A stretch of 53,420 nucleotides of DNA from Candidatus Nanopelagicaceae bacterium. Its GTDB lineage: Bacteria > Actinomycetota > Actinomycetes > Nanopelagicales > Nanopelagicaceae. The stretch spans positions 1 to 53,420 of the forward strand of contig JANQVH010000051.1 in assembly GCA_030730425.1 (NCBI GenBank), given 5' to 3'. Made by a program: the position numbers and the translations under genes. The notes under the pieces are model-generated. The model had not been told where the DNA came from. It saw only the letters and a list, made by a program, of their open reading frames with translations, and did not search any database. Positions 38,179 through 47,957 of the stretch are shown piece by piece (position 1 is the first letter of the stretch; each line of letters begins with the position of its first letter).

Positions 38179-38729
38179 TGAGTAGACGTGGAAAGTTAAT
38201 TGTTCTCTCTGGCCCTGGCGGCGTGGGAAAGAGCACGATAGTTTCTAAACTAATAGATAATCCAAGTTTCTATTTCTCTGTCTCAGCAACCACTCGCAAA
38301 CCAAGGCTTGGTGAGATTGATGGAACTTCCTACCATTTCATAGATGATAGAAGCTTCGATGATCTAATATCAAAAAACTTACTTCTTGAATGGGCTGAAT
38401 TTGCTGGAGCAAGGTATGGAAGTATTAAAGATCCTATTGATCAAGCTTTATCAGAGGGAAAAAATGTTTTATTGGAAATTGAAATCCAAGGAGCTCGCCA
38501 AGTAAAAGCCTCAATGCCTGAGGCGATCATGGTCTTTCTCCAGCCTCCCTCTTTTGAGGAGCTTGAGGCGCGTATCGTGAATAGAGGCACTGATTCACCT
38601 GAGAGGATTGCAGCCCGCCTAGATCTTGCTCGTAGCGAGATGGCGGCATCAAGAGAATTTGAGCATATTCTGGTCAATCATCGAGTCGAGGATGTCCTTG
38701 AGGCACTGCTATCCTTGGCCGCTTCGTAG
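38178..38729 (+). CDS. gmk: Guanylate kinase
   Basis: The 183-residue kinase converts GMP to GDP. P-loop GPGGVGKST, the guanine-binding SVSATTRKPRLGEIDGTSYHF segment, LLEIEIQGARQVK, and RLDLARSEM are all conserved. I chose ATG 38178, which overlaps the sIHF stop, over TTG 38175. The pairing with sIHF, rpoZ and coaBC is standard in actinobacteria. Confidence 0.96.
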   Translation: MSRRGKLIVLSGPGGVGKSTIVSKLIDNPSFYFSVSATTRKPRLGEIDGTSYHFIDDRSFDDLISKNLLLEWAEFAGARYGSIKDPIDQALSEGKNVLLEIEIQGARQVKASMPEAIMVFLQPPSFEELEARIVNRGTDSPERIAARLDLARSEMAASREFEHILVNHRVEDVLEALLSLAAS

Positions 38730-38733
38730 AAGT

Positions 38734-38779
38734 TTGAGAAGCAAACATTAGAAGTTAGCCTTTAAAAAGGGGAGTAGCT
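38734..38779 (+). promoter_or_regulatory. Promoter and ribosome binding site of rpoZ
   Basis: TTGAGA (38734-38739), a 16-base spacer and TAGCCT (38756-38761) are followed by a short leader with GGGGAG (38770-38775), 4-5 bases before the GTG at 38780. This is one of the few leadered starts in the window. Confidence 0.6.
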
Positions 38780-39037
38780 GTGGCGACATTAGATGGCATC
38801 ACAAATCCACCGATCGATGAATTATTGGATAAGAGCGGTACTAAATATTCATTAGTTCTATACGCAGCAAAGAGAGCGCGTCAGATCAATGCTTACTACT
38901 CCCAGCTTGGTGAAGGTCTTCTTGAATATGTTGGCCCACTAGTTGAAACTCATGTCCATGAAAAGCCTCTCTCAATAGCTATGCGTGAGATTAATGAAGG
39001 CCTTTTAACAATTGAGAATTTAGAACCACAGAGCTAA
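38780..39037 (+). CDS. rpoZ: DNA-directed RNA polymerase omega subunit
   Basis: An 85-residue protein with the omega core [26 protein letters not shown], followed by the [17 protein letters not shown] segment typical of actinobacterial omega. It supports assembly of the beta' subunit. The start is GTG, set by the GGGGAG just upstream. coaBC begins 8 bases after its stop. Confidence 0.95.
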   Translation: MATLDGITNPPIDELLDKSGTKYSLVLYAAKRARQINAYYSQLGEGLLEYVGPLVETHVHEKPLSIAMREINEGLLTIENLEPQS

Positions 39038-39045
39038 GAAGAGCC

Positions 39046-40266
39046 ATGAGTGGCGAAAAGATAATCTTCCCTAAAGGTCGCCAGATTGTTCTTGGAGTAA
39101 CTGGCGGAATAGCTGCCTATAAAGCCTGCGACCTACTTCGCCGTCTTCAAGATGCTGGTTTTTTGATTCGAGTAATACCAACCCAATCAAGTCTTAACTT
39201 TGTAGGTCGGGCAACTTGGGAGGCTCTCTCAGGGCAACCTGCTTTAAGCACCGTTTGGGAGAACCCTGCAGAGGTTTCACACCTAGCGGCTGCAGATAAC
39301 GCAGATCTAATTGTTATTGCTCCAGCAACAGCTGACACAATTGCAAAGCTCGCGCAAGGGCGCGCAGATGACTTATTGACCACCACAGTGTTGGCATCAT
39401 CGGCGCCGGTATTAGTAGTTCCTGCGATGCATCCAAATATGTGGCTCAATAGCGCAACAGTTCACAATGTAGAACTACTTCGCTCACGCGGATTTTTTGT
39501 TATGGATCCAGAAGTTGGGCGACTTTCAGGCAAGGACTTTGGGGTGGGAAGATTTCCAGAGAGTTCAAAGATAGTTGCCCAGGTTCTAAACATCTCAAAG
39601 TCAGAGCTATTACTTGAGGGCAAGAAGGTTCTAGTTACTGCTGGGGGAACTAGAGAGGAAATTGATCCAGTTAGATTTATTGGAAACAGATCAAGTGGCA
39701 GACAAGGTCTAGCTATCGCTTATGAGGCGCTTAGAAGTGGCGCTGAGGTAACCGTCATTGCAGGCCATACCGATCCCTTTGAATTAGAGGGCGCACGAGT
39801 GATTAAAGTAAATACAGCGCTGGAAATGATGTCAGCTGTTGAGAGTGAATTTACTAATAGCGATGCTTTAGTAATGGCGGCAGCGGTTGCAGATGCAAGG
39901 CCAGTATCTACTTCAACAACTAAGATTAAAAAAGCTGACCTAGAATCGATAGATCTCACTACAAACCCTGATATTTTAAGCAGAGTGGCTCAAAGCAAGA
40001 GAGAAAGCCAAGTAATAGTCGGTTTTGCCGCAGAAACTATTAGCGATTTAATCAAGGCAGGTGGAGAGAAGTTGATAGGCAAGAAGGCTGACCTTCTCTA
40101 TGTAAATGATGTCTCTGGGGGAGCGATATTTGGTCAGGATCAGACCAGTGGATCTCTCATTGGGCTAGGGATTGATACTGTTAATTTTGATGGAGTTAGT
40201 AAGCACGAAGTGGCAAGGAGCATTGTGGCTCATATGGCAAAGAAGTTGGAGAAGATCAATGGCTAA
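39046..40266 (+). CDS. coaBC: Bifunctional phosphopantothenoylcysteine decarboxylase / phosphopantothenate-cysteine ligase
   Basis: The 406-residue fusion catalyses two steps of coenzyme A synthesis. The N-terminal flavoprotein CoaC half has [28 protein letters not shown] and PAMHPNMW. The C-terminal CoaB half begins around [29 protein letters not shown] (residues about 185-215) and includes [11 protein letters not shown]. Length is normal. It overlaps metK by 8 bases. Confidence 0.96.
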   Translation: MSGEKIIFPKGRQIVLGVTGGIAAYKACDLLRRLQDAGFLIRVIPTQSSLNFVGRATWEALSGQPALSTVWENPAEVSHLAAADNADLIVIAPATADTIAKLAQGRADDLLTTTVLASSAPVLVVPAMHPNMWLNSATVHNVELLRSRGFFVMDPEVGRLSGKDFGVGRFPESSKIVAQVLNISKSELLLEGKKVLVTAGGTREEIDPVRFIGNRSSGRQGLAIAYEALRSGAEVTVIAGHTDPFELEGARVIKVNTALEMMSAVESEFTNSDALVMAAAVADARPVSTSTTKIKKADLESIDLTTNPDILSRVAQSKRESQVIVGFAAETISDLIKAGGEKLIGKKADLLYVNDVSGGAIFGQDQTSGSLIGLGIDTVNFDGVSKHEVARSIVAHMAKKLEKING

Positions 40267-41452
40267 GCGTTTATTCACATCGGAATCAGTTACTGAAGGC
40301 CATCCAGATAAAATTGCAGATGCTATTTCAGATGCAGTCCTTGACTCACTTCTAGCTCAAGATCCCAAAAGCAGAGTTGCCTGTGAAACTTTGATCACTA
40401 CTGGACAAGTTCATGTAGCCGGCGAGGTAACAACAGAGGGATATGCCGATGTTATGGGGTTAGTTCGTGAAACAGTATTAAACATTGGTTACGACAGCTC
40501 TGAAAAGGGATTTGATGGAAATAGTTGCGGTGTATCAATCTCTATTGGACAACAATCCCCAGATATTGCAGTTGGCGTTGACCATGCCTTTGAAGAACGA
40601 GTTGCCGCATCAAAGGATCCACTAGATCTACAAGGTGCGGGCGATCAAGGTTTGATGTTTGGCTATGCCACAAGAGATACCAAGGAACTGATGCCTCTGC
40701 CTATAGCTATGGCTCATAGGCTTGCTGAGCGCCTTTCAAGTGAGAGAAAAAGCGGCCAACTCGGTTACCTACGCCCCGATGGTAAAACGCAAGTAACTAT
40801 CGAATATGACGGAGATAAGCCGGTAGCGCTAAATACTGTTGTAATTTCCTCGCAGCATGCACCTGAGATTGATATTGAAAAGAAGATGGCTCCGGAAGTA
40901 AAGAAGTATGTGATTGATCCTATTCTTGCCTCCTATGACCTACCTGCTAGCGATGTTCGAATTCTTATTAACCCAACAGGGCGCTTTGTTATCGGCGGCC
41001 CCATGGGTGATGCTGGTTTAACCGGGCGAAAGATAATCGTTGACACCTATGGTGGTATGGCTCGCCATGGAGGTGGAGCCTTTAGCGGAAAAGATCCTTC
41101 CAAGGTTGATCGCTCAGCGGCGTATGCGATGCGTTGGGTAGCGAAAAATATTGTCGCTGCTGGACTTGCTGATCGTTGTGAGGTTCAAGTGGCCTATGCG
41201 ATCGGAAAAGCGCAACCAGTAGGTCTATTTGTTGAAACCTTTGGAACGGAGAAAGTTCCAACTCAACAGATTTCTGCTGCTCTTCTACAAGTTTTTGATT
41301 TGAGGCCAGCTGCCATTATTAGAGATCTCAATCTTCTCCGTCCAATCTATTCGAAAACTAGCGCCTACGGACACTTTGGTCGCGAGTTAGCTGAATTCAC
41401 TTGGGAGAAAACTGATAGAGCAAGTGCGCTAGCTGCTGCAGTTAAGGGTTAA
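40259..41452 (+). CDS. metK: S-adenosylmethionine synthetase
   Basis: A 397-residue enzyme that makes SAM from methionine and ATP. Signatures are [22 protein letters not shown] at the N-terminus, [12 protein letters not shown], and [19 protein letters not shown]. The same frame is open from 40172, but the first 29 codons of that longer frame only mirror coaBC. The ATG at 40259, preceded by GGAG, gives the family N-terminus. No SAM riboswitch is possible because the start lies inside coaBC. Confidence 0.97.
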   Translation: MAKRLFTSESVTEGHPDKIADAISDAVLDSLLAQDPKSRVACETLITTGQVHVAGEVTTEGYADVMGLVRETVLNIGYDSSEKGFDGNSCGVSISIGQQSPDIAVGVDHAFEERVAASKDPLDLQGAGDQGLMFGYATRDTKELMPLPIAMAHRLAERLSSERKSGQLGYLRPDGKTQVTIEYDGDKPVALNTVVISSQHAPEIDIEKKMAPEVKKYVIDPILASYDLPASDVRILINPTGRFVIGGPMGDAGLTGRKIIVDTYGGMARHGGGAFSGKDPSKVDRSAAYAMRWVAKNIVAAGLADRCEVQVAYAIGKAQPVGLFVETFGTEKVPTQQISAALLQVFDLRPAAIIRDLNLLRPIYSKTSAYGHFGRELAEFTWEKTDRASALAAAVKG

Positions 41453-41460
41453 GGATTGTT

Positions 41461-43290
41461 GTGGCCGCAGATAAGCCACTTACCTTGCGTCGCCAAAAAG
41501 GGAAATCGACTACAAGGGCCAGGCAGAGTTCTGAAAGTTACCAAGTTGATGTTCTAGTTGATACTGCAGTCTTTCATCTAGAACAACCTTTCTCATACTT
41601 TCTTCCAGAGGAGCTAGAAGGGCTTATTGGCGAAGGCTCTCTTATCCGAGTGCCCTTTAAGAACGATTTAAAAGACGGAGTTGTCCTCTCTATCAAAGAG
41701 AAAAGTCAAGCATCTCTAAAACCAGTCCATAGCCTTCTTACTCAAGTCCGCCTCTCTCAAAGTTTTCTAGAGTTCACTAAGAAAGTTTCAGAGCGCTATA
41801 TCGCTAATCAAGCCTCAATACTCTCTGCATGCCTTCCAAGTTTTACAAAGGCAATGAATACTTCCTTGGATGCTCCCACTCTGGATAAATCAAAGAGTTC
41901 AAAACCATCAAGAAGACTATTTCTTCTAAATCGCTTGGAGGCAGTTGAATCTCGTGTAGTAAGGCATATAAAAGAGCGAAAGGGTTTGAATTTACTAGTA
42001 ATTCTTCCAACGCAGAGAGAGATAGAGAGGGTTGTAAAGGCGTTAGGAGAGACGCAACAGCAAGTTATAGAGATAGGTTCTCATCTCACCTCCTCGCAGA
42101 AAAGGAAGAATTTCGAGTTAGCAGCTACTGCCACTTCAAAGATTGTCATAGGAACAAGAAGCGCCATCTTGGCACCAATGGCTCATATAGATGAAATTCT
42201 GATTGCCGAGGAGTCTGTTGAACACTTTCAAGAACAGAAGGCTCCGTATTGGAATGTTAGAGATATGGCTCTTCTTAGATCAGAATCTGAACACTGCAGC
42301 ATTACTTTTATCTCACACTCGATATCTCTTGAGTTAGCACGCCTAGTTGAGATTGGTTGGATAAGCGCTACCTCGGAGCGTAAGTTTCTTGGCGGCCATA
42401 GAGCAAATATTGCAACTGAACCGAACTCCTACCATGACACTATTCGCAAAGCTTTGAAGAACGGACCAGTCTTAGTCAGCGTTTCAGATAAGGGCTATGC
42501 CAACACCTTCTCTTGTCAGAGATGCCGAAATCTTGCTCTCTGTGAGTGTGGAGGACGGCAAATTATCGGCAAGAAGAACAAGTACTCCTGTTCGATATGT
42601 GATTATCAAAGCGATCAATGGCGCTGTCAAGTTTGTCAGGCAGATCAGATTCGTATCGTTAAAGGCGGGGCAGAGAAGATTGTTGAGGAGCTTGGAAAGG
42701 CTTTTCCTAGAGTTGCAATCTATTCATCTACCGGAGATAAAGCGATATTAAGTATCGATAACTCCCCAGCGATAGTTGTTTCAACCTTCGGCGTTGAGCC
42801 AGATGTGATCGGGGGATATGCTGGAGCAGTTCTTCTAAATGGGGAAGCTCTACTAAATAGAGCATTGATTCGCGCGGAGGAGGAGCTGCGCTTTAGATGG
42901 TTTAAGTTAGCGACAAAGGTGCGCTCCTCTGGATTTATCTATCTCTCGCTTCCCGCTTCGCACTCACTATCTCAAGCACTCATAGGCGATAACGTTATGC
43001 GCGCCATTCGAGCTGAGAGCGTTGAAAGGCAAGCTGTTTTACTTCCTCCCTATGTGCGAATAATTCAAGTATCTGGAGAAGAGAGATCGATATCTGGATT
43101 AAGAAGGAAGCTCTTGGAGCAATTCAAGGAGTTAGAGATTCTTACTTCTTCAGATAATCGCACTATTAATCTCAAGATTTCTCATCAAGGGGCCAGCCCT
43201 CTTCTCATCTCACTAAAAGCTCTTCAGAAGTATCGCTCTGCAGCAGGACAGGAACTTTTCTTGATTCGCGTAGATCCATACAAGCTCTAG
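41461..43290 (+). CDS. priA: PriA-like primosomal protein without helicase motifs
   Basis: The 609-residue protein aligns with PriA throughout: N-terminal DNA-binding domain (VDVLVDTAVFHLEQPFSYFLPEEL), the helicase-domain remnants, eight cysteines in four CxxC-type pairs (about residues 350-395) for zinc, and the C-terminal domain. The helicase is degenerate: no GxGKT Walker A is present, and the usual DEEH box reads AEES (about residues 249-252). Loss of helicase motifs is known for actinobacterial PriA. It starts with GTG, 5 bases after AAGGA. Confidence 0.9.
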   Translation: MAADKPLTLRRQKGKSTTRARQSSESYQVDVLVDTAVFHLEQPFSYFLPEELEGLIGEGSLIRVPFKNDLKDGVVLSIKEKSQASLKPVHSLLTQVRLSQSFLEFTKKVSERYIANQASILSACLPSFTKAMNTSLDAPTLDKSKSSKPSRRLFLLNRLEAVESRVVRHIKERKGLNLLVILPTQREIERVVKALGETQQQVIEIGSHLTSSQKRKNFELAATATSKIVIGTRSAILAPMAHIDEILIAEESVEHFQEQKAPYWNVRDMALLRSESEHCSITFISHSISLELARLVEIGWISATSERKFLGGHRANIATEPNSYHDTIRKALKNGPVLVSVSDKGYANTFSCQRCRNLALCECGGRQIIGKKNKYSCSICDYQSDQWRCQVCQADQIRIVKGGAEKIVEELGKAFPRVAIYSSTGDKAILSIDNSPAIVVSTFGVEPDVIGGYAGAVLLNGEALLNRALIRAEEELRFRWFKLATKVRSSGFIYLSLPASHSLSQALIGDNVMRAIRAESVERQAVLLPPYVRIIQVSGEERSISGLRRKLLEQFKELEILTSSDNRTINLKISHQGASPLLISLKALQKYRSAAGQELFLIRVDPYKL

Positions 43291-43307
43291 TTACTAGCTA
43301 AGTAAGT

Positions 43308-43319
43308 TAGAATTCATCC
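43308..43319 (+). promoter_or_regulatory. Predicted leaderless -10 element of def-fmt-rsmB-rpe
   Basis: TAGAAT (43308-43313) plus 6 bases precede the def ATG at 43320. The def gene has no ribosome binding site. Confidence 0.55.
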
Positions 43320-43880
43320 ATGGCAATTCAACCTATTCGATTCTTTGGAGATCCGGTATTGACCACTCCAGCAAGCGAAGTAATCGATTTTGATAAAGAA
43401 TTGCAGCGTTTGGTAAAGGATCTTACAGAAACAATGTTAGATGCACCGGGAGCAGGATTGGCAGCTCCTCAAATCGGTGTTCCGTTAAGAGTATTTGTTT
43501 GGCATGTAGATGATGTTTTTGGTCACCTTATAAATCCAACTTTAGATCTTGGTGATGAGATTCAGGAGGGGGATGAGGGATGTTTATCATTTCCTGAGCT
43601 CACCTATCAAACCCCGAGAGCTATGAGGGCTGTTGCAAAAGGTTTTGATATGTATGGAGAACCTCTTTTGGTCGAAGGAACTGAACTACTAGCAAGAGCG
43701 TTGCAACATGAAACTGATCATCTAAATGGAGTTCTTTTCATTGATCGCTTGCCAGCAGAACTTCGCAAAGAAGCAATGAAGGACATTAGGCAGGCTGAAT
43801 GGTTTTTAGCAGCAAGTGAATCAGGAACTACTCCCGAGATCCGTCTCTCTCCTCACTCAACTTTTGGTAAAGGTCTTTAA
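43320..43880 (+). CDS. def: Peptide deformylase
   Basis: A 186-residue metalloenzyme that removes the formyl group from new proteins. The three motifs are GAGLAAPQIGV, EGCLSFPEL (metal-binding Cys) and QHETDHLNGVLF (two metal-binding His and the catalytic Glu). It is 14 bases from fmt, which adds the formyl group to initiator tRNA, so the formylation cycle is encoded together. Confidence 0.97.
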   Translation: MAIQPIRFFGDPVLTTPASEVIDFDKELQRLVKDLTETMLDAPGAGLAAPQIGVPLRVFVWHVDDVFGHLINPTLDLGDEIQEGDEGCLSFPELTYQTPRAMRAVAKGFDMYGEPLLVEGTELLARALQHETDHLNGVLFIDRLPAELRKEAMKDIRQAEWFLAASESGTTPEIRLSPHSTFGKGL

Positions 43881-43894
43881 TTGATAGGTAGCCT

Positions 43895-44803
43895 GTGAAG
43901 ATCCTTCTTGCCTCCTCTTCTCATCTTGGAATAGATCTTCTTAAGCACCTTCAAAATTCTGAGCATCAACTTCTTGGCGCTATTTCATCACCTGATCAGG
44001 CAAGTGGTCGTGGACAATCTATTAGCAGTAATGAATTTGCCGCCCATTGCCAAAGAAATGATGTCGTTTGCGATAAACCTGGTAGTGACCAGCAGCTCTC
44101 AGAGGTTCTTCAACAAACTCAAGCCGAGCTAGTTATAACACTTGCCTATGGCCGTTTGATAAAAGCCAACGAACTGCAGATGCCTAAGTTTGGTTGGTTA
44201 AATGTGCATTTTTCTCTACTTCCAAGATGGCGCGGAGCATCCCCAGTACAGAGAGCTATCGCCGCAGGAGATAGAGAAACTGGAGTAACTGTTTTCAAAT
44301 TGGAAGAGGGATTAGATACCGGTCCGATCTATTCCACTATTAGCTACCCATTAGATAGTAAATCTAGAAGTGATGAAGTTCTAACCCATCTTGCATCTCT
44401 TTCAATCAAACCAGTTAATGAGGCTCTGAGAATGATTGAGAACAATCAGAGCCCTACCGCCCAGAGTGGCGATGGAGTAACTCTTGCACCAAAAATATTG
44501 AAGAGCGAGGGAAGAATTGATTGGAGCAAGGACTCACATGAAATTGAAGCGCGAATTAGGGCCTTTCATCCCTGGCCTGGCGCTTACACCTTGATAGATG
44601 GCAAGAGAATTGGCGTTATCGAAGGGCAAGTAAGAGATAACAAAGGAGCAGCAGGCGAAATCATCTCCCTTGAGCCTCTTATCGTTGCCTCAGGCTCTTC
44701 AGCTCTTGAGATCCTACGTGTAAAGCCTGAGAATAAAAAAGAGATGAGTAGTAGCGAGTGGTTAAGAGGGGCAAGAATTTCACTGCCATGTGCTTTTGAA
44801 TGA
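43895..44803 (+). CDS. fmt: Methionyl-tRNA formyltransferase
   Basis: The 302-residue enzyme formylates Met-tRNA with 10-formyl-tetrahydrofolate. The catalytic region NVHFSLLPRWRGASPVQRAI, the LDTGPI loop and the C-terminal domain with RAFHPWPGAYT are visible. It starts with GTG after AGG and overlaps rsmB by 4 bases. Confidence 0.95.
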   Translation: MKILLASSSHLGIDLLKHLQNSEHQLLGAISSPDQASGRGQSISSNEFAAHCQRNDVVCDKPGSDQQLSEVLQQTQAELVITLAYGRLIKANELQMPKFGWLNVHFSLLPRWRGASPVQRAIAAGDRETGVTVFKLEEGLDTGPIYSTISYPLDSKSRSDEVLTHLASLSIKPVNEALRMIENNQSPTAQSGDGVTLAPKILKSEGRIDWSKDSHEIEARIRAFHPWPGAYTLIDGKRIGVIEGQVRDNKGAAGEIISLEPLIVASGSSALEILRVKPENKKEMSSSEWLRGARISLPCAFE

Positions 44804-46104
44804 GTAAGAAGCCGAGAAAAATTGATGATCCACGCCTTTTAGCATTTGAAGTACTTGTCCAGGTGGAACTGGAAGGGGCATATAGCAATTTAATTCTTCC
44901 AAAAGCCCTTACCGATTCTGCACTTGAGGTCAAAGATCGCGCATTTGCTACCGAATTGGTTTATGGCTCTCTTCGAATGCAGGGCAGACATGATCACTTC
45001 ATCGCAGCAGCTAGCGATCGGGCACTTGAGCAAATAGATCCAAAAGCCCTTATAGTTTTGAGAATAGGAACACACCAATTAAAGGAGATGAGGGTTCCAA
45101 GCCATGCTGCAATTTATGAGAGCGTGGAGCTTGCTAAGAAGGTTGTTGGAAAGTCAACATCCTCTTTTATAAATGCGATATTACGAAAGATTGACTCATT
45201 AGATTTTGAGCAACTCCCCATTCCGAATCAGGAGTTTTCTCGCCTAGCTCTTGAATATTCACATCCAGAGTGGATTGTAAGTTCCTATTTCGACTCTTTA
45301 AAGAGTGAGCAGGAGGTGAGAAATCTTCTTAATGCTAACAATAGCGCCGCTAAACCCGTTCTGATTGCTTGGCCAGGTTTAGCCAGTATTGATGAACTAG
45401 TTGATGCTGGCGCTCTTCCTATTGCAACAAGCGGCGTTGCTGCCTCCTTTGATGGAAATCCAGGTGATATTCCAGCAATTAGACAGAGACGCGCTGGGGT
45501 CCAAGATCTAGGTTCACAGATTGTCGTTGAGAAGTTCTATCAATCATTTCTGCCAGATCTTCGATGGCTAGATCTATGCGCTGGCCCTGGCGGGAAGGCT
45601 GCATATCTTTCAGCTCTTTTGAATCGAGATGGGGGATATCTACTTGCTAACGAAATTTCAAATGAGCGGGCAAAATTGGTTTCTCAAGTTCTACATCATG
45701 GAGAAGTAACTGTGAACGATGGCCGTTCAATGCCAGAAGAGCTGGGTATATTCGATCGAATTCTTCTAGATGCCCCCTGTACTGGCATTGGAGCTTTGAG
45801 GAGAAGACCAGAGGTGCGCTGGAGGCGGAATTTACAAGATCTTAAAAACTTAACTCAACTACAAAGCGAACTATTGGATTCGGCAACTAGATTACTCTCA
45901 TCGGGTGGAGTGATTGCTTATGTCACCTGCTCATCTCATCAAGCTGAAACTAAGTTCCAGGTTAGATCTTTTCTCAAACGACATAGTACTTTTACAAGGA
46001 TTCCCGTAGAAGATGAGAGGGTAGATATAGATGGTGATTTACAATTGTGGCCTCATCGAGATGGTAGCGATGCTATGTTCCTCTCGCTTTTAAGGAAGGA
46101 GTAG
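44800..46104 (+). CDS. rsmB: 16S rRNA (cytosine-5) methyltransferase RsmB
   Basis: A 434-residue protein with an N-terminal NusB-like RNA-binding domain (about residues 8-140) and a C-terminal Rossmann methyltransferase domain. The SAM loop is LDLCAGPGGKAAYLS, and the two catalytic cysteines lie in LDAPCTGIG and YVTCSSH. By family it modifies 16S rRNA at C967 (E. coli numbering). It overlaps fmt by ATGA and is followed by rpe after 8 bases. Confidence 0.94.
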   Translation: MSKKPRKIDDPRLLAFEVLVQVELEGAYSNLILPKALTDSALEVKDRAFATELVYGSLRMQGRHDHFIAAASDRALEQIDPKALIVLRIGTHQLKEMRVPSHAAIYESVELAKKVVGKSTSSFINAILRKIDSLDFEQLPIPNQEFSRLALEYSHPEWIVSSYFDSLKSEQEVRNLLNANNSAAKPVLIAWPGLASIDELVDAGALPIATSGVAASFDGNPGDIPAIRQRRAGVQDLGSQIVVEKFYQSFLPDLRWLDLCAGPGGKAAYLSALLNRDGGYLLANEISNERAKLVSQVLHHGEVTVNDGRSMPEELGIFDRILLDAPCTGIGALRRRPEVRWRRNLQDLKNLTQLQSELLDSATRLLSSGGVIAYVTCSSHQAETKFQVRSFLKRHSTFTRIPVEDERVDIDGDLQLWPHRDGSDAMFLSLLRKE

Positions 46105-46112
46105 AGATTTCA

Positions 46113-46772
46113 ATGATAAGGATCTGTCCTAGCATTCTCAATGCAAACTTCGATGATCTTCCTGGCGAGATAGAGAAAGTTGCTGCAACCGCCGATCTAA
46201 TACATCTAGATGTCATGGACAATATCTTTGTTCCTAACTTCACCTTCTCGCCCGAGCGCACAAGGCAGATAATTGATTTTTCGTCCTTGCCAATTGATGT
46301 TCATCTTATGGTTGCTGAGGTTGATAAGAAGGTTGGCCAATACTGCTCGGATAATGCGGTGAGTATCACTGTTCATTATGAGGCTTGCGAAGATCCACTG
46401 CAGACCCTTAAGGAGATTCGCGGACTTGGAAAGAGGTCTGGTCTTGCAATAAAGCCAGATACACCAATTGAAGTTGTTGAAGAACTTCTTCCCGAGATAG
46501 ATATGATCGTTGTGATGACTGTTGAGCCAGGCTTCGGTGGCCAATCCTTCATGGCTTCTTTAATGCCAAAGGTTGAGAAAGCTCGTCGCTATCTAGAACA
46601 AAGCAATTTAGATGATGTTTGGCTTCAAATTGATGGTGGTATCTCTCTTTCTACTATCGAGATTGCTCGCCGGGCGGGGGCAGATACATTTGTAGCAGGC
46701 TCAGCGGTCTACAAGTCAGATAACCCTGGCGACATGGTTGAGCAATTGCGCTTGCTAGCAAGTAATTGTTAG
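46113..46772 (+). CDS. rpe: Ribulose-phosphate 3-epimerase
   Basis: A 219-residue TIM-barrel enzyme of the pentose phosphate pathway. The ICPSILNANF start, HLDVMDNIFVPNFTF, DVHLMV, VMTVEPGFGGQSFM and the QIDGGIS strand supply the metal and catalytic residues. GGAG lies upstream of the ATG. It ends the def-fmt-rsmB-rpe unit. Confidence 0.96.
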   Translation: MIRICPSILNANFDDLPGEIEKVAATADLIHLDVMDNIFVPNFTFSPERTRQIIDFSSLPIDVHLMVAEVDKKVGQYCSDNAVSITVHYEACEDPLQTLKEIRGLGKRSGLAIKPDTPIEVVEELLPEIDMIVVMTVEPGFGGQSFMASLMPKVEKARRYLEQSNLDDVWLQIDGGISLSTIEIARRAGADTFVAGSAVYKSDNPGDMVEQLRLLASNC

Positions 46773-46808
46773 CGGTTTATCGCCAAGCAAGAGGAGAGAA
46801 AAATTGGG

Positions 46809-46820
46809 TAAAATCTGACC
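46809..46820 (+). promoter_or_regulatory. Predicted leaderless -10 element of hisE-hisG
   Basis: TAAAAT (46809-46814) plus 6 bases precede the hisE ATG at 46821. Confidence 0.55.
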
Positions 46821-47099
46821 ATGGTCTCTTCCTCTCCTAAAAACTTCGAATCTCTCTGGGCTGAATTGCAGGAAATTTCGGAGAAAAAGCCTAGCGGTAG
46901 CAATACAGCCCAACTTTTAGATAGCGGCATCCATGCAATTTGTAAGAAGGTATTAGAAGAGGCGGGGGAGGTCTGGTTAGCAGCTGAACATGAATCTGAT
47001 GAGGCTCTGGCAGTTGAGATAAGCCAACTTCTTTATCATCTCCAAGTTCTAATGATTGCCCGCGGTCTATCCCTAGAAGATATCTACAGAAAGTTGTGA
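46821..47099 (+). CDS. hisE: Phosphoribosyl-ATP pyrophosphatase
   Basis: The 92-residue all-alpha pyrophosphatase catalyses step 2 of histidine synthesis. The metal-binding helix [15 protein letters not shown] and the second acidic helix [13 protein letters not shown] are conserved. It is unfused to hisI and pairs with hisG, which performs step 1. The stop overlaps the hisG start. Confidence 0.95.
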   Translation: MVSSSPKNFESLWAELQEISEKKPSGSNTAQLLDSGIHAICKKVLEEAGEVWLAAEHESDEALAVEISQLLYHLQVLMIARGLSLEDIYRKL

Positions 47100-47953
47100 T
47101 GATGAGTTTAGATACCTCGGTATTGAAAGTTGCTCTTCCCAATAAGGGCTCTCTCTCAGAGTCAGCGAGTCAGATTTTGAAAGAAGCGGGCTATCGCCAG
47201 CGAAACGATGCCAGAGATTTAGTTTTTATTGATCCAGATAACAATGTTGAGTTCTATTACTTGCGCCCAAGAGACATAGCAACATATGTAGGAAGTGGAG
47301 AACTTGAGATCGGTATTACTGGAAGAGATCTTCTAAAGGATTCAGGAAGTTCAGCAGTTGAGATAATGGCCCTTGATTTTGGGAGAAGTTCCTTCCGTTT
47401 TGCTGCGAATAAGCCAATCGCATCACTTTCCGGCTTAAAGATCGCAACCGCTTATCCAAGTTTAGTGAAAGATTATTTAGCTAAAGAGAGTATCAAAGCA
47501 ACTGTCATTGCCTTAGATGGAGCGGTAGAGAGCGCTATTCGTCTTGGTTTAGCAGATGTAATTGCTGATGTAGTTTCAACTGGCGGTACTTTAAAGAGTG
47601 CAGGTTTGGTCACCTTCGGCGAACCTATAATGAAGAGTGAAGCTATTTTGATTCAGCGAGAGGGTCTGAAGCGATCAAGTGGAATTGAAGTATTGATCCG
47701 CAGAATTGAAGGAGTTGTAATAGCTAGGCAATATGTTCTCGTTGATTATGATGTTGAAAAAGTTAACCTGGATAAGGCCTGTAAATTGACTCCAGGATTA
47801 GAGTCTCCAACAATTTCACCACTTCAAAAAGAGGATTGGGTAGCGGTAAGAGCAATGGTTAAACGTCATGAAGTCAACGCAGTAATGGACCAACTCTGGT
47901 CTATTGGAGCTCGGGGCATTCTTGTTACTGATATTCATTCCTGCAGGTTATAG
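47099..47953 (+). CDS. hisG: ATP phosphoribosyltransferase, long form HisG
   Basis: The 284-residue enzyme commits PRPP and ATP to histidine synthesis. It has LKVALPNKGSLSESA, YVGSGELEIGITGRDLL, and the PRPP loop ADVIADVVSTGGTLKSAGL. The C-terminal 75 residues form the ACT-like regulatory domain of the long form, so feedback by histidine is expected and HisZ is not needed. GTG 47096, ATG 47099 and ATG 47102 are all possible starts; I chose the middle one because it overlaps the hisE stop. It converges on serB with a 4-base gap. Confidence 0.95.
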   Translation: MMSLDTSVLKVALPNKGSLSESASQILKEAGYRQRNDARDLVFIDPDNNVEFYYLRPRDIATYVGSGELEIGITGRDLLKDSGSSAVEIMALDFGRSSFRFAANKPIASLSGLKIATAYPSLVKDYLAKESIKATVIALDGAVESAIRLGLADVIADVVSTGGTLKSAGLVTFGEPIMKSEAILIQREGLKRSSGIEVLIRRIEGVVIARQYVLVDYDVEKVNLDKACKLTPGLESPTISPLQKEDWVAVRAMVKRHEVNAVMDQLWSIGARGILVTDIHSCRL

Positions 47954-47957
47954 AGCT

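Noticed and set aside
40172-40258. 29-codon N-terminal extension of metK
   Set aside because: It is an alternative frame of the coaBC end. The family N-terminus begins at 40259, where an upstream GGAG is present.
43291-43306. Small palindrome TTACT-AGCTA-AGTAA before def
   Set aside because: It is short and AT-rich with no T-run. It is probably chance next to the -10 box.
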